NCBI GenBank assembly: GCA_963812505.1 | Contig: CAWEVM010000021.1 | Span: forward strand, 124,001 to 188,000 | DNA: 64,000 nt | Direction: 5' to 3' | Source of the DNA: JAMXLO01 sp963812505 | GTDB taxonomy: Bacteria > Pseudomonadota > Alphaproteobacteria > Acetobacterales > Acetobacteraceae | Part shown: in pieces, positions 44,301-53,045 of the stretch | Position numbering within the stretch: the stretch's first letter is position 1 | Layout: the number at the start of each line of letters is the position of its first letter | Notes under the pieces: model-generated | What the model was told of the DNA's origin: nothing | Databases searched by the model: none | What the model saw: the letters and a program-made list of their open reading frames with translations, nothing else | Translations under genes and position numbers: made by a program

Positions 44301-44568
44301 TGCTGGGGATCGATTGCGATTCGATGCGCGAAATGCCGTTGACCGTGGTCGAATAGGCGCGCTCCGAGATGAACACGACGCGCCGTTCCATGTCCTCGGT
44401 GGTCAGCCCGTTGTAGTTCCAGACCACCAGCACGACGGGAATATCGATCACCGGAAAGATGTCGACGATCATGCGCGTGATGGACAACGCACCCATCAGC
44501 AGGATCAGCATCGCGGCTATTGCCGAGGTATATGGCCGGCGCAAGGCAAGCCGCACCAGGCCGATCAT
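41341..44568 (-). CDS. RND-family efflux pump inner-membrane transporter
   Basis: The 1075-residue proton-driven pump of AcrB/HAE layout has two halves, each with a large periplasmic loop, about 12 membrane helices in all. The first is LVRLALRRPYTSAIAAMLIL. In helix 4 the usual Asp-Asp pair reads Asp-Asn (GLLVDNATVTIENIHR), so one of the two relay aspartates is replaced. Such variants occur in a subgroup of RND pumps. It is first in a two-gene operon with its adaptor. Substrates are not deducible. A palindromic operator candidate lies 12 bp upstream. Confidence 0.92.
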   Translation of the reverse strand: MIGLVRLALRRPYTSAIAAMLILLMGALSITRMIVDIFPVIDIPVVLVVWNYNGLTTEDMERRVVFISERAYSTTVNGISRIESQSIPSIGLLRVYFQPGTDIGGAIAQITSVNNSILRIAPPGMTSPAVIQFNASNVPVVQMTLSSQNLTEQQIYDYSLNFIRVKLFTIPGLSTPGPFGGKSRQINVDIDPARLQAKGFSPADVVSALQASNVIVPAGTARIGDVEYNVQLNSSPSAVDRFNALPIGVFNGAPVTLGDVAHVSDSFATQTNIVHVNGKRAVYLAILKHADASTLAVVDAARAAIPEIQAAAPAGLELKLDFDQSVFVRAAVENVIREAVISSILVSVLILMFLGSWRNTVIVSTSIPLSIFAGIMGLFLTGNTINLMTLGGLALAIGLLVDNATVTIENIHRNQSLGKSLTVAILDGTNEVIQPLTVATLAICIVFFPVVLLFGVARYLFIPLAATVVFCMLASYVLSFTVVPSFARYLLDTGAEHHGPPRGFFALFDRGFNRFRDLYGRLLEGALHRRVFVLVCAGALLVVSGGLATVIGLDFFPSADVGLIKLHFRAPAGTRIERTEQLTLQVEDRIRRIIPASELQTINDTVGALSSFNMAFVQTDNVGDMDSEILISLRSPHRPSIDYIRAIRARLPAEFPGSLFYFQTADIVSQVLNFGLSAPIDVQIQDVNFDRAAELARKLLPRMQSIPGVADAHLVQVLNYPALQVEVDRLRAAKLNVSQRDVANNMLTTLSSSSLVAPNFFLNPQNNVNYFVAVQTPIDRINSVGDLMDTPVDRPDGNVGTGPAAQPAAPVIRLRDIASVYPRSTLESVSHYTVQRELDIAANVDGRDLGSTASDIQRAINEISKGLPITTKILILGQNDVMQSSFRLLGLGMVLAVLLVYALLVVLFQSWVDPFIIMMAVPGALIGILWMLALTGTTINVESLMGAIMSIGISVSNSILVVSFANDLRAREEVGPLRAVIEAGRIRLRPVLMTALAMIIGMVPMALGLGEAGEQNAPLGRAVIGGLVVATMSTLFIVPIFYTLLRRRPPALHSLDARFVAEAAGAQGTGDAHHG

Positions 44569-44580
44569 CGCAGCCCCCCC

Positions 44581-44604
44581 GTGTCACATTGTCCCAAACG
44601 ACAC
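44581..44604. promoter_or_regulatory. Possible operator palindrome between divergent genes
   Basis: GTGTC (44581-44585) and GACAC (44600-44604) frame a partly symmetric centre (TTGTCCCAA). It lies 12 bases before the RND pump start in the divergent gap with the hydratase gene. No regulator gene is adjacent, so this is only a pattern match. Confidence 0.3.
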
Positions 44605-44666
44605 TATTGTTGCCACCTGAGTGGCGCGGTGCCAAGCGGGTGATTTGTTGAGGGGGAGGATGGACG

Positions 44667-45422
44667 ATGGATACGGAGCAGATCAACCGAGCTGCAGCCC
44701 TGCTCGTCGGGGCACGTCGCGATCGTGCGTTGCTGACCGGCCTCCCCGCGGACGCAACTCCCGCGAGTGTGGTCGATGCACATGCGATCCAGGATGCGGT
44801 GACCGCCGGTCTGGGCAAGCCGGTGGGCGCATTCAAGGCGATGGCACCGGCCAATGGCGAGCCGACACGCGGCGTGATCTACGCCGACACGATCCACGCC
44901 TCGCCGGCGCGCGTGCCGACAGCCGCGGTGCCGCAGTGTGGTGTAGAGGGCGAGGTCGCGTTCATCTTCCGCCGCGATCTGCCGGCGCGCACCGCACCCT
45001 ATTCACGCGAGGAGGTGACTGCAGCGGTGGACGCGTGCGCGGCGATCGAGCTGGTTACCAGCCGCTACCGCAATTCCGATGCCGTTACGAACCTGGAAAA
45101 GCTCGCCGACTGCATCAGCAACGGTGCCTTCGCTCATGCCGCGCCGCCCAGCGATTGGCGCAGACTGGAGCTCGGCAAGCTGAAGGTGACGCTGACGGTG
45201 AACGGCGCGACCGTGCTGGAGCAGGTGGGAGGGCATCCGACCGGCGATCCACTGGGTGTCGCGGTGGCGCTGGTGAACATGATGCGGGAGAGAGCCGGCG
45301 TGCGCGCGGGCCAGTTCGTCACCTGCGGGTCCTGCACCGGCCTGCGTTATCTGCAGCCGGGCGATGTCTGCGGCGTCCGCTTCGAGGGGCTGGGCGCGGC
45401 CGAGGTGACGTTTACCCGTTGA
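44667..45422 (+). CDS. 2-keto-4-pentenoate hydratase family protein (FAH superfamily)
   Basis: The 251-residue protein is typical of MhpD/2-oxopent-4-enoate hydratases, which add water to dienoate products of aromatic meta-cleavage. GAFKAMAPANGEP, GVEGEVAFIFRRDLP (metal-binding Glu pair) and AIELVTSRYRN are family segments. VGGHPTGDPLGVAVALVNM and FVTCGSCTGLRYLQPGD end the domain. GGGGAGGA lies 6 bases before the ATG. No other ring-cleavage gene is adjacent, so the true substrate is open. Confidence 0.85.
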   Translation: MDTEQINRAAALLVGARRDRALLTGLPADATPASVVDAHAIQDAVTAGLGKPVGAFKAMAPANGEPTRGVIYADTIHASPARVPTAAVPQCGVEGEVAFIFRRDLPARTAPYSREEVTAAVDACAAIELVTSRYRNSDAVTNLEKLADCISNGAFAHAAPPSDWRRLELGKLKVTLTVNGATVLEQVGGHPTGDPLGVAVALVNMMRERAGVRAGQFVTCGSCTGLRYLQPGDVCGVRFEGLGAAEVTFTR

Positions 45423-45433
45423 GGGGGGCCTTG

Positions 45434-45475
45434 TCCCCTCCCCCTGGCCCCCTCCCGCAAGGGGAGGGGGAGGTG
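45434..45475. repeat. GC-rich extragenic repeat with hairpin between convergent genes
   Basis: The segment has the stem CCCTCCC (45450-45456) and GGGAGGG (45462-45468). It repeats the element at 23122-23162. Lying between two stop codons, it may work as a bidirectional terminator, although it has no T-run. Confidence 0.6.
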
Positions 45476-45476
45476 G

Positions 45477-46538
45477 TTAGCGGTTCGTCAGTACGTTCGC
45501 CGGATCGGCGGGGATCTCGCCGCGTTCGACGCGCTTCACCACTTCGGTCAGCATTGCGTGCGTCGGCGCCGGGACGCCGACCTCGGCGCCCTTCTCGGCG
45601 ATGAAGCCATTCATGAACTCGATCTCGGTGCGCCGCCCCTTCGCCATGTCCTGCGCCATCGACGGCCGCTGCAGATCGCTGCGCGCGGCCGCGTTGGTGC
45701 CCGCAAGCATCAGCGCCTCGATCTCCGCCAACGCGTCACGTTTGCCCTCCGACGCCAACGCCAGCTTCTCAGGCTCCAACGCACCGATCTTGCCCAGGGT
45801 GAATCCCAGCGCCTGACCGACCCTCACCAACTCGCCGCCCAACCGGATGCAGATACGCCGGATCGCGTCATGGCCGTCGCGCGCATTGCCGCCGAGACCG
45901 GTGGCGGCCGAGACGCCGTTGCGCATGCCGTTGACGCAGAGCTTGGTCCAGCGCTCGCCCCACAGATTGTCGGTGGCGTGCGCCGTGTCGATGCCGTCCA
46001 GCATCTCGGCAAGCTCCTCGACACGGCGCGAGATGCGGCCATGCGGCTCGCCGACGTGAAACGATACCACGTTGGGGTTCTTCAGCATGGTGCGGCGGAC
46101 ATGGCCCGGCTCGAACAACTCCACGCCCACCCCGCCACCCACCACGCAACCGACGGTGCGGCCCCAACCCACCACGCCTGCGATGCGCTCTTCGTTGATG
46201 CAATTCTGTGACGACACCACGAAGCCGCCCGGCGACAGGTACTGGCGGATCAGGCGCGTCGCCCACACCGTGTCGTAGGATTTCACCGCGATGAAGGCGA
46301 TGTCGATCGGCTTCTGCTTCGCCAGCTCCTGCGCGTCGGTGATGTGCATAGCGTTGACCCGGACCGTGTGGTTCTCGGCCTCGGTCATGCCGTAGAGGTG
46401 CATGCCTTCGGCGCGCATCGCCTCGACATGTGCGGGCCATGGATCGATCAGTGTGACATCGTGGCCAAGCGCGGTCAGGTTCGCGCCGATATAGCCGCCG
46501 ATCGCGCCGGCACCGACAAAGGCGATGCGTTTGGCCAT
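45477..46538 (-). CDS. 2-dehydropantoate 2-reductase family protein (PanE/ApbA-like)
   Basis: The 353-residue protein starts IAFVGAGAIGGYIGANLTALG, the NAD(P)-binding fold of ketopantoate reductases. DIAFIAVKSYDTVWATR holds the conserved Lys of the active site. ERWTKLCVNGMRNGVSAATGL is the second conserved segment, and RRTEIEFMNGFIAEKGAEVGVPAPTH is the C-terminal signature. Whether it serves CoA synthesis is uncertain: it follows a molybdopterin oxidoreductase gene by 16 bp, and many paralogues act on other keto acids. Confidence 0.88.
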   Translation of the reverse strand: MAKRIAFVGAGAIGGYIGANLTALGHDVTLIDPWPAHVEAMRAEGMHLYGMTEAENHTVRVNAMHITDAQELAKQKPIDIAFIAVKSYDTVWATRLIRQYLSPGGFVVSSQNCINEERIAGVVGWGRTVGCVVGGGVGVELFEPGHVRRTMLKNPNVVSFHVGEPHGRISRRVEELAEMLDGIDTAHATDNLWGERWTKLCVNGMRNGVSAATGLGGNARDGHDAIRRICIRLGGELVRVGQALGFTLGKIGALEPEKLALASEGKRDALAEIEALMLAGTNAAARSDLQRPSMAQDMAKGRRTEIEFMNGFIAEKGAEVGVPAPTHAMLTEVVKRVERGEIPADPANVLTNR

Positions 46539-46554
46539 TCCTGTTGGTCCCCTC

Positions 46555-48636
46555 TCATTCAGCGGCGAGCGGCATATCCGCAGCGGCGGAGCGCAACCAT
46601 ACCGCGGTATCGTGAAACACGGCGCCACCCATCGGCGGAGCCGGATCATCGCTGGTCAGCGCGTTGATGCCGATGCCGCCTTCGAATGCGGCATTCGGCC
46701 ATACACTCTCCGCCACCAAGATGCCGGGCTGCAGACCGTCGAACAGGTGCGCATGAAGCACGACTTCGCCGCGCGCGTTGCCGAGCCTTACGCGATCGCC
46801 GTCCGCGATACCGAGCCGCGCCGCATCCGCAGGATGCAGCAGGACAGTGGGTCGGCCCTCGCGCTTGCGCGATGTCGGTGTCTCGGTGAACGAGGTGTTG
46901 AGGAACTGTCGCGCCGGCGCCGTCACCATGCGGAACGGGTGATCGGCCGAGGCCTCATCGATCGCCGACATGTAATCGGGCAGCACAGGCATGCGTGCCC
47001 AATCCGGACCAATCGCTCGCCAGTCGGGTGCGAAATGGAAGCGCTTGTCAGGCTGCGGAAAGCCGCTGTGGAAATGCGCATCTGCGAATGGTGGGGCGAC
47101 GTCGATCCATTGTTGCTCCAGCACGGTCTGCGCGTCTGGCCAGCCTGAGACACGCAGCGTTTCGTCGATGATCTCCATCGCACTCATCTCGAAGCCGCGA
47201 TGGTTCGCTCCCAGTCGCGTCGCGAGACCCTGAAGCACGGCATGGTTCGATCGGCATTCGCCGGGAGGCTCGATCAGCTTCGCACCGATCTGAATATGGC
47301 TGTGTCCACCGGCCTGATACAGATCGTCATGTTCCATAAACATCGTTGCGGGCAGAACGATATCAGCGAGCAGCGCCGTCTCGGTCATGAACTGTTCGTG
47401 CACAGCGACAAACAGGTCGTCGCGCAGGAAGCCGCGGCGCACGCGATTGGTGTCTGGCGCCACTGTCGCAGGGTTGCTGTTCTGGATCAGCATTGCATGC
47501 ACCGGTGGGCCGCCACACAGCGCCTCGCGATCGCCGGTGAGCACGCTGGCGAGTCGGCTCATGTCGAGAGTGCGTGTGTTCGGATCAATCGCGTCCAGGC
47601 CCTCTATGAGTGTCCTGTCCCAGTTGTAGATGCTGCGGTAGCTCCACAGCGCGCCGGCGCCCTCGTGCTGCCATTTGCCGGTGACCGTCGGCAGGCAGGT
47701 TACCGCATGCATCGACGCGGCACCGTTGCGCGAACGCGCGAAGCCGTAGCCAATGCGTATATACGCACGCTGGGTCTCGCAGTACAGCGCGGCGAATGCC
47801 TCGATCTGCGGCACGGGCAAGCCGGTAATCGCTGCCGCCCACTCAGGCGAACGCGCCGCAAGATGCGATTCGAGTCCGGCTGGATAGTCGGAATAATTGG
47901 CCAGGTAGTTGCGATCGGCGTAGCCATCCCGGAACGCTACGTGCATCACCGCGCATGCCAGCGAGGCATCCGTCCCGGGTCGCAAAGCCAGATGCATATC
48001 GGCGACGGCAGCCGTGCCGGTGCGATACGGGTCGACCACGACAAGCTTCGCACCACGCTCCTTCCGTGCGTGCATGATATGAGTCATCACATTGACCTGT
48101 GTGGCGACCGGATTGCCGCCCCACATCACGATGAGGTCGGAGCGCGCCATTTCGCGCGGATCCGGCCCTATGAAGCGGCCAACGCCAGCCAGCCAGCCAG
48201 CCTCACAGATCGAGGTGCAGATGGTCTTGGCCATACGGGAATAGCGCATGACGTGGCGCAGCCGGTTGATGCCGTCGCGCTGCACCAGGCCCATCGTGCC
48301 GGCGTAGTAATAAGGCCACACCGCCTCGCTGCCATGCAACATGGCCGTCGTAATGAACGCCTCTGCCACGCGATCGAGCGCTTCGTCCCAGGAGATGGCA
48401 CGGAACTGCCCTGACCCCTTCCGTCCTGTGCGCAGCAGCGGCTGGGTCACGCGGTCAGGATGATGGATCCGTTCGGCATAGCGAGCGACCTTCGCGCAGA
48501 CCACGCCGGACGTGTAGCTGTTGGCTTGCGCCCCACGCACCGGGCCGATGCGCTTGCCGTCAATCACCTCGATCTCGAGGGCACAGGTTGAGGGGCAGTC
48601 GTGCGGGCAGGCGGAGTGACGTATCTCACGTTGCAT
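46555..48636 (-). CDS. Molybdopterin-dependent oxidoreductase (DMSO-reductase family)
   Basis: The 693-residue protein begins with a 4Fe-4S motif (Cys10, Cys14, Cys18 in SACPHDCPSTC; Cys47 in GVVCAK). The molybdopterin-binding core follows (LIVMWGGNPVATQVN, LVVVDPYRTGTAAVAD), with a C-terminal Mo-cofactor barrel (LHPADAARLGIADGDRVRLGN). There is no Tat signal, so it should be cytoplasmic. It resembles family members with unassigned substrates. No electron-transfer subunit is adjacent. It probably forms an operon with the reductase 16 bp downstream. Confidence 0.88.
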   Translation of the reverse strand: MQREIRHSACPHDCPSTCALEIEVIDGKRIGPVRGAQANSYTSGVVCAKVARYAERIHHPDRVTQPLLRTGRKGSGQFRAISWDEALDRVAEAFITTAMLHGSEAVWPYYYAGTMGLVQRDGINRLRHVMRYSRMAKTICTSICEAGWLAGVGRFIGPDPREMARSDLIVMWGGNPVATQVNVMTHIMHARKERGAKLVVVDPYRTGTAAVADMHLALRPGTDASLACAVMHVAFRDGYADRNYLANYSDYPAGLESHLAARSPEWAAAITGLPVPQIEAFAALYCETQRAYIRIGYGFARSRNGAASMHAVTCLPTVTGKWQHEGAGALWSYRSIYNWDRTLIEGLDAIDPNTRTLDMSRLASVLTGDREALCGGPPVHAMLIQNSNPATVAPDTNRVRRGFLRDDLFVAVHEQFMTETALLADIVLPATMFMEHDDLYQAGGHSHIQIGAKLIEPPGECRSNHAVLQGLATRLGANHRGFEMSAMEIIDETLRVSGWPDAQTVLEQQWIDVAPPFADAHFHSGFPQPDKRFHFAPDWRAIGPDWARMPVLPDYMSAIDEASADHPFRMVTAPARQFLNTSFTETPTSRKREGRPTVLLHPADAARLGIADGDRVRLGNARGEVVLHAHLFDGLQPGILVAESVWPNAAFEGGIGINALTSDDPAPPMGGAVFHDTAVWLRSAAADMPLAAE

Positions 48637-48706
48637 GGGGTAAAGCCTAGCGCCTTGCGCGCAGCCTTGGCAAAGTAGCGACAATCAGGCTTCCGGGAGA
48701 TACACC

Positions 48707-50305
48707 ATGCTGACGAGACGCACCCTGCTGGCCAGCTCGGCTGCCACCGTGGCTGCGCCGGCCATTCTGACCGAGGCGCGTGCTGCCACGCCCAAGGGTG
48801 TGGCGGTGATGGCCAAGCAGATCGACGACATCGTCAGCTTCGATCCAGCGGAGTCCTACGAGTTCACAAATGGCGAGGTGGATGCCAACTGCTACCGACG
48901 GCTGATCCGTCCGGACCTGGACGATGCGACCAAGATCGAGGGCGACCTGGCAGAAAAGTGGGAAGTCAGCAAGGACGGCTTGACCTTCACGTTCCGGTTG
49001 CGCCAAGACGCCGTATTCGATTCAGGGAATCCAGTGACAGCGCATGACGCTGCTTTCAGCCTGCATCGCGTGGTCAAGCTGAACAAGACACCGGGATTCA
49101 TCGTCACACAGTTCGGGTTCAACCCGGACAACGTCGAGAAAGCAATCCGCGCACTGGACGATTACACGCTGGAGATGAAGCTGCCGGAGGAGGCCGAGGC
49201 CACCAGCTTCGTGCTGTATTGCCTGAGCGCCAACGTTGGCAGCGTCGTGGACATGAAAACGGTCATGGCAAATCAGACCAACGGTGATCTCGGCAATAGC
49301 TGGCTCAAGACGCGCACCGCCGGGGCTGGACCGTACAAGCTGACCGAGTGGGCGGCGAGCGATCACGTTATCATCGACACCAACCCGCACGCGGAGGAAA
49401 AGGCGCTGATGCGACGGATCGTGCTGCGCCACGTCGCTGATGCATCGGCACAGCTACTTCTGCTGCAGAAAGGCGACGTGGACATAGCGCGCGACCTCGG
49501 GTCTGACCAGCTCAAGTCGCTCGCCGGTGACAAGGCCCTGACGGTCACGTCGGCGCCACAAGGCACCTCGATGTACATTGCGATGAACCAGGCGATGCCG
49601 GAGCTGCAGAAGGAGCAGGTGCATCAGGCGATCAAATGGGCAATCGACTACGACGCAATCGCCAAGAACATCACGCCGAATACCTGGAGTGTCTGCCAGG
49701 CATTCCTTCCCGACGCGTTGCCAGGTGCGCTGAAGAGCACGCCGTTCAAGAAGGATATCGCGAAGGCGAAGCAATTGCTGGCCGAAGCGGGTCTGGGCAG
49801 CGGATTTTCGGTCACGATGGACTACATCTCAGCTTCGCCCCACTCAGATATCGCTCAGGCGATCCAGGCTGATCTGGCGGCAGTCGGCATCAAGGTGACG
49901 TTGCAGCCGGGTGACCAGAAGCAGGTGATCACCAAGACGCGGGCGCGACAGCACCAGTTGGCGATGCTCTATTGGGGCACTGACTATTTCGACCCGAATT
50001 CAAACTGTCAGGCGTGGTGCGAGAATCCCGATGACTCGGATCAGAGCAAGCTCAAGATCCTCGCGTGGCGCAGCCATTTCGTGGACAAGGAACTGACAAG
50101 CGAATCACAGGCCGCTGTGCGCGAACTGGACCCGGCCAAACGCATCGCGCTGTACCACAAGATCCAGCAGCAGTTCATGGATCGCGCGCCGTTCGCCATG
50201 CTGCTCCAGCGCAATGCGGTAGCGGTGCTTGGCAAGGGCGTGTCTGGGTTCAAGGTGGGGCCGATGCCCGACTACACGCACTACTCGAAGATTACCAAGG
50301 CGTGA
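48707..50305 (+). CDS. Peptide-type ABC transporter substrate-binding protein (family 5)
   Basis: The 532-residue protein has a Tat-like signal (TRRTLLASSAATVAAPA, cleavage after EARA) and the SBP_bac_5 fold. LAEKWEVSKDGLTFTFRLRQDAVF is the conserved entry segment of oligopeptide/nickel/glutathione binding proteins. GGGAGA precedes the ATG. It is the first gene of a five-gene importer operon. The ligand is not deducible, though an S15/CocE-type hydrolase downstream suggests a peptide or amide. Confidence 0.92.
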   Translation: MLTRRTLLASSAATVAAPAILTEARAATPKGVAVMAKQIDDIVSFDPAESYEFTNGEVDANCYRRLIRPDLDDATKIEGDLAEKWEVSKDGLTFTFRLRQDAVFDSGNPVTAHDAAFSLHRVVKLNKTPGFIVTQFGFNPDNVEKAIRALDDYTLEMKLPEEAEATSFVLYCLSANVGSVVDMKTVMANQTNGDLGNSWLKTRTAGAGPYKLTEWAASDHVIIDTNPHAEEKALMRRIVLRHVADASAQLLLLQKGDVDIARDLGSDQLKSLAGDKALTVTSAPQGTSMYIAMNQAMPELQKEQVHQAIKWAIDYDAIAKNITPNTWSVCQAFLPDALPGALKSTPFKKDIAKAKQLLAEAGLGSGFSVTMDYISASPHSDIAQAIQADLAAVGIKVTLQPGDQKQVITKTRARQHQLAMLYWGTDYFDPNSNCQAWCENPDDSDQSKLKILAWRSHFVDKELTSESQAAVRELDPAKRIALYHKIQQQFMDRAPFAMLLQRNAVAVLGKGVSGFKVGPMPDYTHYSKITKA

Positions 50306-50319
50306 GAGGTAGGCTCCAG

Positions 50320-51315
50320 ATGCTGGCGAGCAGTTTCGCCAGTGTGCCTCTTACGTTGTTCGGTCTGACGCTGGTCACTTTCCTGATCGGGCGGGTAATG
50401 CCGATCGATCCAGTCATCGCGATTGCAGGCGATCACGCCCCACCTGACGTGATCGCCGCAGTACGCGAGCAGCTTGGACTGGATAAGCCGTTGCTGGTGC
50501 AGTTCTGGATCTATCTGGTCAACCTGGCCCACGGCGATCTCGGGCGATCGGTCATGACCTCGCACCCGGTCACCGAGGATATCGCTCAATACTTTCCCGC
50601 CACGCTGGAGCTTGCGACGACAGCGATCACCATCGCCATTATCACCGGCATACCGCTCGGCGTAATCGCCGCCGCGCGACAAGGTTCACGGTTCGATCAT
50701 GTGGTGCGGGTGGTGAGTTTGGCCGGGCAGTCAATACCGGTGTTCGTGCTCGCCTTGCTGTGCCTGCTCATCTTCTATGTGAAACTTGGCATAGCGCCCG
50801 GCACGGGACAACTTGACGTGGCGTACGAAGGTCTCGTGCCGCGCGTCACCGGCATGCTTGTGGTCGATTCAGTCATTGCGGGCGACTGGGATTCGTTCTG
50901 GGACGCGCTGGCGCATCTGGCGCAGCCAGCGCTGGTGCTGGCTTACTTCTCAATGGCCTACATAACACGAATGACGCGCGCCTTCATGATTGAATCGCTG
51001 TCCGGCGAATACATCATCACGGCGCGCGCGAAGGGGCTGTCGGCAACGCGCATCCTGTGGCGTCACGCGTTCGGCAACATCGCAGTGCGTTTGGTGACGG
51101 TACTGGCACTGGCCTATGCTGGACTTCTGGAAGGCGCGGTGATTACCGAAACGGTATTTTCCTGGCCTGGTCTGGGACTTTATCTCACGGTATCACTGCT
51201 GAACGCCGACATGAATGCGGTGCTGGGCGCCACGCTGGTGGTTGGGCTCGTCTACCTCGTCCTGAACCTGCTGGCCGACGTGCTGTACCGCCTGCTCGAC
51301 CCTCGTGTCGCATGA
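50320..51315 (+). CDS. ABC transporter permease (DppB/OppB type)
   Basis: The 331-residue permease has about six membrane segments. Near residue 40 it holds the family pattern ppdVIAAVREQLGLDKPLLVQFW. The cytoplasmic coupling motif is EYIITARAKGLSATRILWRHA. The ATG at 50320 has GGTAGG six bases upstream. A GTG six codons earlier overlaps the preceding stop. It overlaps the next permease by 4 bp. Confidence 0.92.
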   Translation: MLASSFASVPLTLFGLTLVTFLIGRVMPIDPVIAIAGDHAPPDVIAAVREQLGLDKPLLVQFWIYLVNLAHGDLGRSVMTSHPVTEDIAQYFPATLELATTAITIAIITGIPLGVIAAARQGSRFDHVVRVVSLAGQSIPVFVLALLCLLIFYVKLGIAPGTGQLDVAYEGLVPRVTGMLVVDSVIAGDWDSFWDALAHLAQPALVLAYFSMAYITRMTRAFMIESLSGEYIITARAKGLSATRILWRHAFGNIAVRLVTVLALAYAGLLEGAVITETVFSWPGLGLYLTVSLLNADMNAVLGATLVVGLVYLVLNLLADVLYRLLDPRVA

Positions 51316-52214
51316 GCGGGGTCCTATCGCGCGAATGGTTGCTGAGCGAGACGCCCGCGTCGCGTACACAGGCTGCGTGGGTACGACGCTATCGCGGCTG
51401 GCTGCAATTCCGCGCCAACGGCCTGGCGATGGCAGGGCTGGTGACGGTCGCGATCATGATTGTTGCTTCAGTCGCGGCGCCGTTGCTCGCGTGGCAGGAC
51501 CCCAGCGCTCAGGATCTCGCGGGGCGTCTGGCGCCGCCATCGTTTGCACATTGGCTCGGTACGGACGAGCTGGGCCGCGACATCTACGCGCGCATCCTGT
51601 ACGGCGGGCGCGTGACGCTCGGAATGGTGGTCGCGGTCGTTCTGTTGGTGGCACCGGTCGGTCTGGCGGTGGGCAGCGTCGCCGGTTACCTCGGTGGTTT
51701 GGCGGACCGCGTGCTGATGCGCGTGACCGACGTATTCCTGGCATTTCCGCGGCTGGTTCTCGCACTCGCTTTTGTCGCGGCGTTGAAGCCGGGCATCACC
51801 AGTGCGGTCATCGCCATTGCACTGACTGCGTGGCCGCCTTATGCGCGGCTGGCGCGTGCCGATACATTGACCGTGCGGAGCACTGACTTCATCGCCGCCG
51901 TGCGACTGACCGGCGCGACAAGCGGTCGCATCATCCTGCGCCACATCATGCCGCTATGCATGTCCAGCGTGATCGTCCGCATGACGTTGGACATGAGCGG
52001 CATCATTCTGACCGCGGCGGCGCTCGGTTTCCTTGGCATGGGCGCGCAGCCGCCGATGCCGGAATGGGGAACGATGATTGCGTCGTCGCGGGCATTCATT
52101 CTGGATCAGTGGTGGGTGCCGACAATTCCGGGCATCGCCATCTTCGTCGCGTCGCTGGCGTTCAATCTATTGGGTGACGGGATGCGCGACGTGCTGGATC
52201 CGCGTCAGCGATAG
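51312..52214 (+). CDS. ABC transporter permease (DppC/OppC type)
   Basis: The 300-residue permease has an N-terminal membrane segment (LAMAGLVTVAIMIVASVAAPLLA), the signature HWLGTDELGRDIYARILYGGR and the coupling motif FIAAVRLTGATSGRIILRHI. It is the second half of the channel with the preceding gene. Confidence 0.93.
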   Translation: MSGVLSREWLLSETPASRTQAAWVRRYRGWLQFRANGLAMAGLVTVAIMIVASVAAPLLAWQDPSAQDLAGRLAPPSFAHWLGTDELGRDIYARILYGGRVTLGMVVAVVLLVAPVGLAVGSVAGYLGGLADRVLMRVTDVFLAFPRLVLALAFVAALKPGITSAVIAIALTAWPPYARLARADTLTVRSTDFIAAVRLTGATSGRIILRHIMPLCMSSVIVRMTLDMSGIILTAAALGFLGMGAQPPMPEWGTMIASSRAFILDQWWVPTIPGIAIFVASLAFNLLGDGMRDVLDPRQR

Positions 52215-53045
52215 ATGCTGGTCGAGATCTGCAACCTTCGCATCCAGTTTCCTACTGCCACTGGTCTGTCCGACGCCGTTCGTAATGTTTCCCTGACGCT
52301 CGGCCAGGAAAAACTTGGCATCGTGGGCGAGTCCGGATCAGGCAAGTCGCTGACGGCGCGCTCGATCCTGCGCCTGTTGCCTTCCAATGCCATCGTCACC
52401 GCTGAGAAACTGACATTCGACAACATCGATGTACTGCGTGCCGATGAGACCGCGCTCCGGCGGATCCGCGGCGCACGCGCCGGGCTCATTCTGCAGGACC
52501 CGAAATTCTCGCTCAATCCCGTGATGACCGCTGGCGCTCAGATCGCCGAGGCGTGGCGTGTGCATCGGGGCGGCAGCCGAAGGCTGGCCGGACAGGCGGC
52601 GATCGACCTGCTGGCACAGGTGCAAATCCGCGATCCAAAACGCGTTGCTGGCGCCTATCCACACGAGCTTTCTGGCGGCATGGGACAGCGCGTGATGATC
52701 GCGATGATGCTGGCGCCTGATCCGGAATTGCTGATCGCGGACGAACCGACCAGTGCCCTCGATGCTAGCGTGCAGGCGGAGATTTTGCGCCTGATCGAGG
52801 ACCTGGTGTCGCGTCGTGGCATGGGCCTGATCCTGATAAGCCACGATCTCCCGCTGGTTTCGCATTTCTGCGACCGTGTCGCTGTGATGTATGCCGGCCG
52901 CGTGGTCGAGGAGCTCGCTGCTGCTGATCTGACGCGTGCACGACATCCGTATACGCGTGGCCTGCTGGAGTGCCTGCCGACACTAAGCCACCGGCAGGAG
53001 CGACTTGCCGTGATGCAGCGCGATCCGTCGTGGATGGAGACATGA
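52215..53045 (+). CDS. ABC transporter ATP-binding protein (DppD type)
   Basis: This 276-residue ATPase has Walker A GESGSGKS, signature LSGGMGQRV, Walker B LLIADEPTSALD and a switch His in LISHD. It starts on the base right after the preceding stop. At 276 residues it is shorter than usual DppD/OppD (about 330). The C-terminal oligopeptide extension with its cysteine cluster is reduced to RHPYTRGLLECLP. Confidence 0.92.
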   Translation: MLVEICNLRIQFPTATGLSDAVRNVSLTLGQEKLGIVGESGSGKSLTARSILRLLPSNAIVTAEKLTFDNIDVLRADETALRRIRGARAGLILQDPKFSLNPVMTAGAQIAEAWRVHRGGSRRLAGQAAIDLLAQVQIRDPKRVAGAYPHELSGGMGQRVMIAMMLAPDPELLIADEPTSALDASVQAEILRLIEDLVSRRGMGLILISHDLPLVSHFCDRVAVMYAGRVVEELAAADLTRARHPYTRGLLECLPTLSHRQERLAVMQRDPSWMET

